A DNA stretch of 64,000 nucleotides from CBDFHB01 sp965250115 (lineage in GTDB: Bacteria > Acidobacteriota > Vicinamibacteria > Marinacidobacterales > SMYC01): positions 1,116,001 to 1,180,000 of the forward strand of contig CBDFNJ010000001.1 in assembly GCA_965250115.1 (NCBI GenBank), in the 5' to 3' direction. Below, piece by piece: positions 1 to 8,152 of this stretch. A program made the position numbers and the translations under genes. A model generated the notes under the pieces. That model did no database searches. It saw only the letters and a program-made list of their open reading frames with translations, and was not told the DNA's origin. The stretch's first letter is position 1, and each line of letters opens with the position of its first letter.

Positions 1-2
1 TC

Positions 3-907
3 GAAGAGCGGGAGTCGACTCTGTCCGGTCGTCGGATTGGGCCGAGGATGTTTCTGACTGGGAGCACGATGGACGGGAGTCGTGTGTACTACACGGACGC
101 GCTCGCCATCGACGATTCGGATGAGCTCGAACGGGAGCTGACGAGAGGATTCGAGCTGGGTTACGATCTCGTGAAGACCTACGTGCGTCTTCCCGACAGG
201 CTACAGAAAGAGGTGATCGAGAAAGCCCACTCGCGAGGCGTTTTCGTTACCTCCCACGAGCTCTATCCGGCCGTGGCCTACGGCGTGGACGGCCTCGAGC
301 ACCTGCGGGGGACTTCGCGACGAGGCTTCTCACCGAAGTTCACCGACTTGGGGCAGAGCTATGACGATGTGATCGAGCTCGTGGCTCGCTCAGGGGTTTA
401 CTACACGCCGACGGTCCTCATTTACGGAGGCTTCAGCGACGCGCTCGCGCGGGAGCCGACTTTGCTCGAGGATCGCCGACTGACGGGTTTCTTTCCCGCC
501 TGGGCGCTTCAGAGAGTCCTTGGCCAATCGACGGACCTCGACCCTGAGGCGACGAGGGCCATCGTGGCACCGATTTTCGAGACGATTACCGCGTTGAGAG
601 ACCGCGGCGCCAAGTTTATCGCTGGAACCGACTCGCCCATCGTGCCTATGGGCTTTCCCTGCTCGTCGAGATCGAGCAGCTCTCGGAAGCGGGCCTCGGA
701 CCGATGGCAGCCATTGAAAGCGCCGCTCGGGTGGCGTCCGAGGCGCTCGGTGTCGACGACGATCTGGGGACGGTGACTCCCGGGAAGCTGGCGGATCTGG
801 TACTGCTAGGAGCCGACCCGCTCGAGGACATTCGGAACTTGCGTGCGACGGAGCTCGTCATTCTCGACGGTCGTCTGCTGAACCTGGAACAACTCCTCAA
901 GAGGTGA
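3..907 (+). pseudogene. TolB-associated type amidohydrolase, C-terminal part, frameshifted
   Basis: The reading frame is open from the window edge, so the N-terminus lies outside. The visible part has the GPRMFLTG entry, a SHELYPAVAYGVDGLEHL segment with a metal-ligand type His, and the late GTDSP motif, as in amidohydrolases often found with TolB/WD40 repeats. After GTDSPIVP (about 645-647) homology jumps to another frame (YGLSLLVEIEQLSEAGL, then TPGKLADLVLLGADPLEDIRN). Inserting one C in gtgcctatggg would restore PIVPYGLSL. It is either a pseudogene or a one-base sequencing error. The family call rests on motif memory, not on a search. The stop at 905-907 lies four bases before the next gene, suggesting an old operon. 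Confidence 0.75.
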
Positions 908-911
908 GGCT

Positions 912-1203
912 TTGGGCCATCGACTCCCCGGTGCGATCCTGTCCATCCCTCTCGTTTCGGCCACCGCGAGCGCCCAGTCGATGCGCTCCCCCGAGGACTT
1001 TCTTCGGCTTTCCCCTCGGCACGGACCGCGAGATGGCTCGCTATCCGAAGGTGCTCGAGTATCTTCGGCACATCGCGAGCTTGTCGGACCGCCTAGGCTA
1101 CGAGGAGATCGAAAAGACGAAGATTCTTTTCAACGCCATAGTTCAGGTGTCGGCGAAAGCCCTGTCCGCACCGGCGATCGCGGGACTCGAGCGGCGAAAA
1201 TAG
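912..1203 (+). pseudogene. M14 zinc carboxypeptidase N-terminal remnant
   Basis: A TTG start at 912, behind a GAGGTGAGG ribosome site, opens a short signal peptide ending near ATASAQS, followed by MRSPEDF. The frame then slips at about 1000, where one extra T in gactttcttcgg separates PEDF from FFGFPLGTDREMARYPKVLEYL. That segment is the usual start of secreted M14 carboxypeptidases (PEDFFGF.xGTDR..A.W..I..Y). Homology stops after EEIEKTK, and the last 25 codons look unrelated. All catalytic zinc ligands are absent, so this is a dead fragment of a gene normally several hundred residues long. The boundary of the lost portion is inferred. Confidence 0.6.
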
Positions 1204-1405
1204 CCAAAGAGTCGCTGTTTTTGGGGTGTTTTGAGGGTTCTGGCTTGCTAATTTCGAGTAACGCTACTAAAATAGCGCCGTTTGAGTATCGGTCGAAGCC
1301 CAATTACAAAACGGAATTCATGAATCACGGGACCTCGGTCGCCCACGTGGTGGGTGTACTGGCTAATGCGTTAAGTTAGCTTCAACAAAAAAGGAGACTT
1401 GAGGA

Positions 1406-1705
1406 ATGGCGACGAAACCCATGACCAAAACCCAAATCGTGGCCCAGATGTCGGAAACGATGCAGGTTCCGAAGAAGCAGGCCGCCGCATGGTTCGAGTC
1501 GATTGCCGATCTCGCGGTGAAGGAGACGAAGCGGACGGGCCAATTCGTCATTCCCGGGATCGGAAAACTCGTGAAGTCCATGCGAAAGGCGCGCAAGGGA
1601 CGCAATCCCCAGACCGGCGAAGAGATTCAAATCCCGAAAAAGACGGTGGTCAAGTTCCGAGTAGCGAAAGCTTGCAAGGACGCCGTCGTCCCGCCGAAGA
1701 AGTAG
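1406..1705 (+). CDS. HU-family nucleoid DNA-binding protein
   Basis: A 99-residue basic protein of the HU/IHF fold, in the usual 90-100 aa range. It begins MTKTQIVAQMSETM, the helix pair that forms the dimer body. The middle holds the short beta arms with FVIPGIGKL (family: F.lpGfG.f), and RKGRNPQTGEEIQIP is the DNA-contacting arm with the RxGRNPxTGE signature. The C-terminus ends in a Lys/Pro tail (AVVPPKK). The start is fixed by AAGGAG at 1391-1396 and the ATG at 1406. It should coat and bend chromosomal DNA as a dimer. The 200 bp upstream are more AT-rich than the surroundings and probably hold its promoter. An IS5 element begins six bases after its stop codon. Confidence 0.93.
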   Translation: MATKPMTKTQIVAQMSETMQVPKKQAAAWFESIADLAVKETKRTGQFVIPGIGKLVKSMRKARKGRNPQTGEEIQIPKKTVVKFRVAKACKDAVVPPKK

Positions 1706-1711
1706 CTTAGA

Positions 1712-2802
1712 GGTGCCTTGGTGCACAACTCGCGATCTCGGTCCACAATTGTCCTGTACTCACGGATTCGAGGTTCCCCATGAGCATTTTCAAACGCACT
1801 CAGCGGAAGTATGTGAAGAAGGCCTATCGCGTGAGGAGTTGGCGTGAATATGAGGCGGGTCTACGCAACCGTGGGAGCCTGACCGTCTGGATCTCGCTCA
1901 CCGCCGGCAAGCTTGTGAACTGGGACGCGCCCCGGCCGAGGAGGAGGAAACCGGGCCGTCAACGCAAGTACTCGAACCACGCCATCGAGACGGCTGTCAC
2001 CCTGGGCAGGGTGTTTCATCTGTCATCTAGGCAGAGCGAGGGATTGCTGCGATCGTTGTTCGCTCTGATGAAGCTAGACAATGATGTGCCCGATCACACC
2101 ACGATTTCGAGGCGCAAGGCGAAGCTGGGTAAGGTCCCCTTCTACCAAGACAAGCAGAAGACGCCGTTGCACATCTTGATCGACAGCAGCGGTCTCGCTG
2201 TCCACGCCGGCCAGCTGCGCAGAGCACCAAAGAGCAGGGACTATCGCAAGCTCCATCTGTGTGTCGACGAGCAGACTGGCGAAGTCGTCGCCGGCGAGCT
2301 GACGAGCAAAAGAGCCCGCGATTCATCGCGGGTTGCATCGCTTGTCGGACAGATCGACAGTCCCATCTCATCGGCCAGAGCTGACACCGCATACGACGCC
2401 AGCGGCGTCTATGAGGCGATCGAGAATCACAGCGCTCATCGCTCGCCGAGGGTGCTGATACCGCCGCGCAAGGGCGCCCAGCTCGCATCGGGGCCGGCGA
2501 GCAGCCGACAGCGCAATCGCAACATTGCAGCACAAGCTCGGCTCGGCAAACGAAAGTGGCACACAGAATCGGGCTACAGCAAACGGAGCAAAGTCGAGAC
2601 AACGTTCCATCGCTACAAGGCTATCGTGGGCTCAGCGATGCGAGCGAGAGGGTTGGCGGCACAGAGAGTCGAGGCAAGGATCGGGTGCAAGATTCTCAAC
2701 ACGATGACGGCCCTCGGGATGCCTGATAGCGAGATGATCGGATGATGGGAGTCGGGGCCAAGCGAGCTATCGGCCTCTATCGGAGTTGTGCACCAAGGCA
2801 CC
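1712..2802 (+). mobile_element. IS5-family insertion sequence (IS903-like), 1,091 bp
   Basis: The element is bounded by perfect 20-bp terminal inverted repeats: ggtgccttggtgcacaactc at 1712-1731 and its exact reverse complement at 2783-2802. It holds one transposase gene reading left to right. The flanks (tagcttaga on the left, ggcgcaccg on the right) do not match, so there is no target duplication. A fragment of a C25 peptidase starts directly at the right end with no counterpart on the left. Loss of the duplication and of the host gene's 5' part suggests a deletion or recombination after insertion. Family assignment rests on the transposase. Confidence 0.9.
1780..2745 (+). CDS. IS5-family transposase
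   Basis: A 321-residue DDE transposase. The N-terminus carries the WREYEAGLRNRGSLTVWIS block typical of the IS903 group of IS5. The three catalytic acids are recognisable: Asp in ILIDSSGL (about residue 130), Asp in ARADTAYDA (about residue 202), and Glu in SKVETTFHRYK (about residue 272) with the Y-(2)-R-(3)-E-(6)-K type spacing. The length is normal and the frame is intact, so the element may still be active. It sits 48 bp inside the left inverted repeat and stops about 37 bp before the right one. Confidence 0.92.
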   Translation: MSIFKRTQRKYVKKAYRVRSWREYEAGLRNRGSLTVWISLTAGKLVNWDAPRPRRRKPGRQRKYSNHAIETAVTLGRVFHLSSRQSEGLLRSLFALMKLDNDVPDHTTISRRKAKLGKVPFYQDKQKTPLHILIDSSGLAVHAGQLRRAPKSRDYRKLHLCVDEQTGEVVAGELTSKRARDSSRVASLVGQIDSPISSARADTAYDASGVYEAIENHSAHRSPRVLIPPRKGAQLASGPASSRQRNRNIAAQARLGKRKWHTESGYSKRSKVETTFHRYKAIVGSAMRARGLAAQRVEARIGCKILNTMTALGMPDSEMIG

Positions 2803-2971
2803 GGCGCACCGCTATCACAAAGCGCTGCTACAGGAGCTCGTCAGCGGGCAGCACCAACGGCTCGGTGACGCCGTTCTCGCCGCCCAGAAAGCCTACGCCA
2901 ACACCGGAGCTTTTCCCGAGCTCCTCAGTATCTATCACTTGTTCGGGGATCTCGCTTCGAGTATCCCGTGA
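2803..2971 (+). pseudogene. C-terminal tail of a C25 (gingipain-type) peptidase, orphaned by the IS
   Basis: Directly after the right end of the IS5 element the frame reads PAHRYHKALLQEL, HQRLGDAVLAAQKAY and FPELLSIYHLFGD. This lines up residue for residue with the C-terminus of the C25 peptidase at 59.0-59.17 kb (PAQRLHQAMLDEL, HTRLGDAVLDAQETF, FPELLSIYHLLGD). A one-base lesion near 2955 breaks the final ALR segment. Nothing of the catalytic region is present, so it is inert. It shows that a second C25 paralog once stood here and was removed up to the IS boundary. Confidence 0.8.
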
Positions 2972-3059
2972 CGTTTTAGACGTCTTCTACCTCGTCGGCC
3001 GAGGCGTTCTCATACCCCACAAGGTCGCACTCTTTCGCTACCATTAAATAGACCGGTGA

Positions 3060-4754
3060 TTACAGCCCGCCGTAGACGACGCGGCCGCCGACAATCGTCG
3101 CCACCGGGCGTATGTCTTTGATTTGCTCCTCGGGCACCGTCAGGTAGTCACGGTCCAAGACCACCATGTCCGCCAACAAACCGGCTTTGATGGAGCCGAT
3201 ATAACCCTCCTCAAACATCAGGTAGGCATTCGAGCGAGTGTGGGCGATCAATGCTTCCTCGCGGGTCAGGGTTTGTCGCATGACGACCTCCCCGTTTAGT
3301 GCCCGACCGGTGACCGCCCACCAGAGTGTGACGAACGGCGATATCTGATTGGCCTTGGTACCGTCCGTCCCCAAACCGAACGGAATTCCGCTGTCCTGGA
3401 CGAGGCGCAGCGGCGGCATATCGTAACCAGCATCGCCGAAGGCCTCGAGGACCGCATCCCGGCTGCCGAGAACAGAAATGCTACGCATCTGAAGGTTCAT
3501 TCCCAAGTGCCGCATTCGCTCGATCTGTGGGGCACCGACATTGTCCGCGTGGGTGATCGACCAACGAAGCTGGCGGATCGGGTACTTGGCGTTTACTTCC
3601 GTCATGGCGTCGAGCAAATAATCCATGGTCTCGGGTTGCATGGCATGGGTCTGAACCGGCCACGCGCCGGCAGCCGCGGCCGTCAGAATTTGCCTCCCGA
3701 CCCGGATGTCCTCTGGGCTCGGCGTCACGGGTTGAACTGTGTTGTCCCAGTGAAACGGCCCGTAGTAGATCTCACCCATCGCAAGCAGATCGAATGTCTC
3801 GTCGCCCTGGAACGGCCGACCCGCATTGATTCTATCGATCAGCCGGCGCGCATCCTCCGGCGTTGCAGGGACACCGGCGTTCAACGTGTGAAACACGCGT
3901 ACCGTAAGACCCTCGGTCTCCGCCAGCGTGTGGATTCGCCGATAGCTCTCCTGCTTTATACCCAGGCCACCGGGATCGAAAACGGTCGTGAGGCCAATAC
4001 TGTTGAGGTAGGACAAAGCCGATTTCGTCGCTTCAGCTTGCCGATCTTCGGCTACTGCAGGGAAGCGCGCGATGGCATTGGCGATCATGGCAAAGCCGCC
4101 GTTCAGACGACCGGTTGCTCTGCCGCGCTCGTCCCGCACGACATACGAGGCGAGCCCCGTCGCGGCTGATTGTTCTTGGGCCGAAGCCGTTAGAGGAATA
4201 CCCATTGCCTGGAGCCAGGCTGTATTTCCAAAGGCATGATCGTAAACGGACTGGAGAAACGTCGGTCTTCCCGGCGCGATTGCATCGAGCTCCGCCAAGG
4301 TAAAGTCCGCCTGGCTGTCGATCAACTGACTCTCGGTCCAACCGCCGAGGGTCATCAGCCACTCACCCTCCGGGAGAGCATCCGCCTTTGCTTCCAGGAT
4401 CTGAAGCACCCGGGCTCGGCTGGTCACGCCATCGAGGCGAGCCTCATTCGGCCAGTACTCTGTCGCCCTCACCACATGATTATGGTTGTCGATCAATCCT
4501 GGAATCACGGTTCGTCCGCCCAGATCCGTGGTTCGGGTCTCGGGGCCGGCGAGAGTCCCGATGGCTTCGTTGGTGCCGACGGCCAGGATTTGTTCGTCGG
4601 CCACGGCTACCGCCTGTTGCACGGAGAACGAATCGTCGACGGTGACGATTTTGCCGTTGACGAAGATCTGATCGGGCGCTCGCTGTGCCATGACCCATGG
4701 CGAGTGGCCGATATTGCACACCGCGCACACCAAAGTAAGCTTTAGGAATTTCAT
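3060..4754 (-). CDS. Secreted YtcJ-like metal-dependent amidohydrolase
   Basis: A complete 564-residue protein of the amidohydrolase_3 (YtcJ-like) family. An N-terminal signal peptide runs to about VMAQR. The first metal motif is IPGLIDNHNHV (H.H), followed by TLGGWTE and YDHAFGNTAWL, the WSITHAD segment with later His/Asp ligands, and GLGTDGT near the C-terminus. It closes with the composite beta-sandwich (IKAGLLADMVVLDRDYLTVP) typical of this superfamily. It should hydrolyse a small amide or cyclic amide outside the cytoplasm; the substrate cannot be read from sequence. It is divergent from the antiporter gene across about 95 bp. Unlike the amidohydrolase at the window start, no lesions are visible. 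Confidence 0.9.
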   Translation of the reverse strand: MKFLKLTLVCAVCNIGHSPWVMAQRAPDQIFVNGKIVTVDDSFSVQQAVAVADEQILAVGTNEAIGTLAGPETRTTDLGGRTVIPGLIDNHNHVVRATEYWPNEARLDGVTSRARVLQILEAKADALPEGEWLMTLGGWTESQLIDSQADFTLAELDAIAPGRPTFLQSVYDHAFGNTAWLQAMGIPLTASAQEQSAATGLASYVVRDERGRATGRLNGGFAMIANAIARFPAVAEDRQAEATKSALSYLNSIGLTTVFDPGGLGIKQESYRRIHTLAETEGLTVRVFHTLNAGVPATPEDARRLIDRINAGRPFQGDETFDLLAMGEIYYGPFHWDNTVQPVTPSPEDIRVGRQILTAAAAGAWPVQTHAMQPETMDYLLDAMTEVNAKYPIRQLRWSITHADNVGAPQIERMRHLGMNLQMRSISVLGSRDAVLEAFGDAGYDMPPLRLVQDSGIPFGLGTDGTKANQISPFVTLWWAVTGRALNGEVVMRQTLTREEALIAHTRSNAYLMFEEGYIGSIKAGLLADMVVLDRDYLTVPEEQIKDIRPVATIVGGRVVYGGL

Positions 4755-4849
4755 CCCTTCTCCTCTTCTGCCGGGGATAGAGTCGTTTTGGTGTCCAAAC
4801 GATACCGGCGGCTAGTCGTATCCTATTCCCTTTCGTTATCATTGATCTC

Positions 4850-6037
4850 ATGTCGGATACGGAGATCGTTCTCGAGAACCTGCTCCTGCTTCTGAGCATC
4901 GCTTGCTTCGTGGCGATCCTCGTCAAGCGCATTCAAATTCCTTATACGACGGCGCTCGTGCTCGTCGGAGTCGCGGTGAGCTTTCTCCCCATCCACATGG
5001 AGGTGCACCTCACGAAGGAGTTCGTGCTCCTGATCGTGCTGCCCCCGCTTCTCTTTCAAGGCGCGCTTCATATGGAGCTCTCCGGCCTTCGCAGGAACTT
5101 GCTGCCCATCGCGACGATGGCTTTTCCTGGTCTGCTCGTAGCCACCATGCTCGTCGGCACGATGCTGCACTACGCGCTCGAGATGCCGTGGCTCAAAGGT
5201 CTCTTGTTCGGCGCGATGGTGGCGGCGACCGATCCCATCTCGGTGCTCTCGATCTTTCGAGAAGTCAGAGCGCCGAAACGACTGAAGGTGCTCATGGAGG
5301 GCGAGAGTTTGTTCAACGACGGCACGAGCGTCGTGCTCTTTACGGCCCTGTTCGCCGTGTTATACGAGGGCGCGGAGCCGAGTGTCGCAGGGATTGGCCT
5401 GGATTTCCTGAAAGTGTGCCTCGGTGGTGCGGCTGTGGGGTTCGCCTTTGGCGCGCTCTGCTACCGCATGATGAAGTGGCTCAACGATCACCTGCTGGAG
5501 GTGACCTTGACGGTGGTTCTGGTGTTCGGAAGTTTTCTCGTGGCGGAGGTATTTCAATTCTCGGGCGTGATTGCCGTGGTGGTGGCAGGACTCATCATCG
5601 GGAACTACGGAAAACTCTTCTCCATGTCGAAACAGACCATCGAGACGATTGACACCTTCTGGGAAGCAATCGATTTCATCATCAACGCTCTTCTGTTTCT
5701 TCTCATAGGGTTGGAAATGAAGGCTTACGTAGCGGACTTGTCGCGCTACCTGGCCCCCGGCGCGCTCGTCGTCGTCATCGTGATCGTCGCGCGGGCGCTC
5801 ACCGTTTACCCGGTCTACTTGATGGTGAGCCGGACACGGCAAGCCTTCCCGCTGGGCTGGGCGCACATCATGGTCTGGGGCGGTTTGAGGGGCTCCATTC
5901 CCATCGCGCTCGTTCTTGGCATGCCCCGGGACGTTCCCTTCCGCGCGGAGTTTCTCGTCTTCGCCGCGATCCTCGTTTTCTTCTCTCTCGTCGTGCAGAC
6001 GATCACCATGAAGCCGCTCGTTCGAGCCTTTCAGTAA
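4850..6037 (+). CDS. CPA1-family Na+/H+ antiporter (NhaP-like)
   Basis: A 395-residue polytopic membrane protein with about 12 hydrophobic segments. It carries the CPA1 hallmarks: LPPLLFQGALHM in TM3, AATDPISVLSIF with the ion-binding Asp, GESLFNDGTSVVLF with the conserved Asn-Asp pair, and GGLRGSIPIALVL with the late conserved Arg. It exchanges cytoplasmic Na+ (or K+) for protons at the inner membrane and so contributes to pH and salt homeostasis. The start ATG at 4850 gives an N-terminal helix of normal length and no C-terminal cytosolic domain. It stands alone, divergent from the amidohydrolase and convergent with the PIN toxin, with 11 bp between the stop codons. Confidence 0.92.
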   Translation: MSDTEIVLENLLLLLSIACFVAILVKRIQIPYTTALVLVGVAVSFLPIHMEVHLTKEFVLLIVLPPLLFQGALHMELSGLRRNLLPIATMAFPGLLVATMLVGTMLHYALEMPWLKGLLFGAMVAATDPISVLSIFREVRAPKRLKVLMEGESLFNDGTSVVLFTALFAVLYEGAEPSVAGIGLDFLKVCLGGAAVGFAFGALCYRMMKWLNDHLLEVTLTVVLVFGSFLVAEVFQFSGVIAVVVAGLIIGNYGKLFSMSKQTIETIDTFWEAIDFIINALLFLLIGLEMKAYVADLSRYLAPGALVVVIVIVARALTVYPVYLMVSRTRQAFPLGWAHIMVWGGLRGSIPIALVLGMPRDVPFRAEFLVFAAILVFFSLVVQTITMKPLVRAFQ

Positions 6038-6048
6038 CCATGTCATGC

Positions 6049-6450
6049 TCACCAGCGAAGGATCGACAGTCCGGGAATCCGAGGAAAGCTTCGTTCGTCG
6101 CGCGTAACAACGTTCATTCCCCGAGAGACGGCCGTTGCCGCGATGAGTAGATCGTGGGCCCCTACGCCTACACCCTTCGACGCGAGCCTTGCCCACAGGC
6201 GAGAGTGCGCTCGGGCCGCCACGAGGTCGAAGGAGACGACTGGCAAACTGCCTAGAAGCGCCTCGACGAAGGCCTCGCGACGGGATCGTCGTCTCTCCGA
6301 ATTGGCGCGATGCACTCCGTGGAGAAGCTCCGAGGCGGTGACGGCCGAGATTGCGACCTCCGTTGCGCCGTGCTCGCGCAGCAGGGCGTCGAGGTCGAGT
6401 TGTCCGCGCTCCGACGCGATCAAGATGCTCGCGTCGATCAGCGCTCCCAT
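6049..6450 (-). CDS. vapC: PIN-domain ribonuclease toxin (VapC-like)
   Basis: A 133-residue PIN-domain protein. The acidic site is visible: MGALIDASILIASE with the first Asp, AVTASELLHGV with the conserved Glu, GVGAHDLLIAATAV with the third Asp, and VVTRDERSFPRIPGL with the fourth. In the family these bind Mg2+ and cleave tRNA or rRNA. The gene overlaps the upstream antitoxin by 13 nt, so the pair is translationally coupled. It is intact and of usual length. The RNA target cannot be predicted. Confidence 0.9.
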   Translation of the reverse strand: MGALIDASILIASERGQLDLDALLREHGATEVAISAVTASELLHGVHRANSERRRSRREAFVEALLGSLPVVSFDLVAARAHSRLWARLASKGVGVGAHDLLIAATAVSRGMNVVTRDERSFPRIPGLSILRW

Positions 6451-6761
6451 GGAGACTCTGACAGCGCCGGCTGGGCTCGGCTCAACTCCTCGAGATCTCG
6501 GAGGTAGTCCGCGTCGACTTCAGGCAAGGCTTTTAGCAGGCCGACCAGGTCCCGAGCGGCAAAACGGCTCGGTGTCGCGGGTCTCAGCTTACCAATGGCC
6601 TCACCGTTTCTCTCGATGATGAAGGACTCGCCTCGGTACTTCACGCGGTTCAGAATCTCGGAGAAGTTGCGCGCCGCTTCGGTCGCGGAGAGTTTGCGGG
6701 GTGGGCCGTACTCGGTCGCCGTCTCGCGAACCCGGTCAGTGGCATCGCTATTCCTTTTCAT
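6438..6761 (-). CDS. Phd/YefM-type antitoxin of the PIN toxin
   Basis: I start this 107-residue protein at the ATG ending at 6761 (MKRNSDATDRV) because upstream in-frame codons lie in an AT-rich promoter-like tract. The core LSATEAARNFSEILNRVKY-RGESFIIERNGEAIGKL is a Phd/YefM fold: an N-terminal DNA-binding dimer domain and a C-terminal helical tail that would occupy the PIN active site. The first 28 residues are a basic extension. The gene precedes and overlaps the toxin by 13 nt, the usual arrangement, and the pair probably represses its own promoter. Confidence 0.85.
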   Translation of the reverse strand: MKRNSDATDRVRETATEYGPPRKLSATEAARNFSEILNRVKYRGESFIIERNGEAIGKLRPATPSRFAARDLVGLLKALPEVDADYLRDLEELSRAQPALSESPWER

Positions 6762-6794
6762 ATCATAAAATAGGATTATCTTAGTATCATAATC
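6761..6794 (-). promoter_or_regulatory. Candidate autoregulatory promoter/operator of the PIN toxin-antitoxin pair
   Basis: A sharply AT-rich tract touching the antitoxin start contains two direct copies of TATCATAA, at 6761-6768 and 6785-6792, spaced 24 bp centre to centre. Repeats of this kind at the antitoxin start are typical operator sites. Function is inferred only from position and composition. Confidence 0.35.
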
Positions 6795-6870
6795 TCGAGA
6801 CGTAGAAACGGCAAGCGACAAAGCAAGAATCCGCTAGAATGCCTGCCAGAGTGAGAGCCGGGGTTAAGGA

Positions 6871-7749
6871 ATGATCTGGAAACGGCAGACGGAGGGCTCC
6901 GTCCTCTGTACTTCGTGCGGGAACCTCGTGGGGGTGAACGACGGGCAGTGCTTCCATTGCGGGCGCCGCAATCCGGGGATGTGGGGCTACGGCGGGATCC
7001 TGCGCGCCCTCGGCCGCGACATGGGTTTCGTCAAGCTCCTATTCACGGGCTCCATTGCCCTCTACATCGCGACGCTTCTCATCGACTTCAAGAACGTCGG
7101 CATGGGCGGCTTCCTCGACATGCTGAGCCCCAGCGGGTCGGCGGTCTTTCTGTTCGGCGCGAGCGGACAGACCCCGGTCTTCGAATACGGGCGCTGGTGG
7201 ACGCTCCTGAGTGCTGGGTGGCTCCATGGGAGCATTCTTCACATTCTGTTCAACATGATGATCGCGAGGCGATTCGCTCCGGCGGTCGCGGAGTTCTACG
7301 GTGCGGGCCGTATGATCATCATCTATACCGTCTCCTGCGTCACCGGGTTCTTCTTCAGCAGCGTAACGAGCCAGCTCCTCCCTCGGATACCCTTCGCGTG
7401 GCTTTTGGGCTACGTCGGCTTGGGCGGGGCACAGCTCACGCTCGGCGCCTCGGCCTCGATCTTCGGCCTATTAGGAGCTCTGCTCTACTACGGTCACCGG
7501 ACAGGGAGCCGCGTCGTTCAGCAGCAGATGATTAGCTATGCGGTCATGTTCGCCATCTTCGGAATCCTCGTGCCTCGTGTCGACAACCAGGCTCACCTCG
7601 GAGGCTTCGTGGGCGGCTACCTCGTCGCACGCTTTCTCGATCCGCTCCTGCCGGAGCGCGGCGACCACCTCGCCATCGCGGTCGGCTGCATCGTCGCCAC
7701 CGCTCTCGCTATCATCGTCTCCGTCATCACCGGGCTTCAGTACCTCTAA
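6871..7749 (+). CDS. Rhomboid intramembrane serine protease with N-terminal zinc ribbon
   Basis: A 292-residue protein. Residues 10-35 form a zinc ribbon (CTSCGNLVGVNDGQCFHCG, two CxxC pairs) facing the cytoplasm. A rhomboid core follows: the WWTLLSAGWLHGSILHILFNM segment (family signature H...N), GASASIFGLLGA with the catalytic Ser, and NQAHLGGFVGGYLVARFL with the catalytic His. A last helix ends at ITGLQYL. The enzyme should cleave single-pass membrane proteins in the inner membrane. The gene is complete, has its own start after GGGGTTAAGGA, and shows no clear operon partner. Confidence 0.92.
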   Translation: MIWKRQTEGSVLCTSCGNLVGVNDGQCFHCGRRNPGMWGYGGILRALGRDMGFVKLLFTGSIALYIATLLIDFKNVGMGGFLDMLSPSGSAVFLFGASGQTPVFEYGRWWTLLSAGWLHGSILHILFNMMIARRFAPAVAEFYGAGRMIIIYTVSCVTGFFFSSVTSQLLPRIPFAWLLGYVGLGGAQLTLGASASIFGLLGALLYYGHRTGSRVVQQQMISYAVMFAIFGILVPRVDNQAHLGGFVGGYLVARFLDPLLPERGDHLAIAVGCIVATALAIIVSVITGLQYL

Positions 7750-7769
7750 CGTCTGACTCTCCAAGTGGG

Positions 7770-8048
7770 TCAGTCCCACTGCTTGCGGCCCTCGGAGGCA
7801 CCCTTGCCGGTCAGGCCCAAATCCATAATGACCCCTAGCACGACGACGACGAGGTAGCCGCCCGTCACGGTGCCGTTCGCATTAACGGCCCAGGCGTAGG
7901 CGAGGGTCGTGAGCGGCATGAAGAAGAACCCGAGAAACGGCCAGAGGTTCGTCTCGTAAGCCCGGCCGAGGTAGTTGCTAGACAAGAAGACGATGAAGAG
8001 AACGAGCCTCGGAAACGCGAGCGCGATACAGCCGACGATGCAGCCCAT
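7770..8048 (-). CDS. Small inner-membrane protein of unknown function
   Basis: Ninety-two residues with three predicted hydrophobic segments (VGCIALAFPRLVLFIVFL, PFLGFFFMPLTTLAYAWAV, GGYLVVVVLGVIMDLGL) and a short charged C-terminus. I do not recognise the family. It faces the rhomboid gene tail to tail with 20 bp between. An upstream ATG context on the minus strand is acceptable but no strong ribosome site is seen. The hydrophobic pattern is too regular for an antisense shadow, which supports a real gene. Confidence 0.6.
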   Translation of the reverse strand: MGCIVGCIALAFPRLVLFIVFLSSNYLGRAYETNLWPFLGFFFMPLTTLAYAWAVNANGTVTGGYLVVVVLGVIMDLGLTGKGASEGRKQWD

Positions 8049-8152
8049 GGAGAGCAGCCCAAGCCACGCCCCATGGCGCTTTCAAGCCGCGGGTGAGGCC
8101 GCTTCGTACGACAGCCGTGGCCGCGGCGTGCTAGGATCCTTTCCTTCGGACC

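Noticed and set aside
1703..2811. Nine-base target duplication for the IS5 element
   Set aside because: The nine bases outside each end (tagcttaga and ggcgcaccg) do not match, nor do 3- or 4-base versions.
7770..8048. Dismissing the small minus-strand membrane ORF as a shadow
   Set aside because: No gene lies opposite it, and its regular hydrophobic segments support a real gene, so it was kept at moderate confidence.
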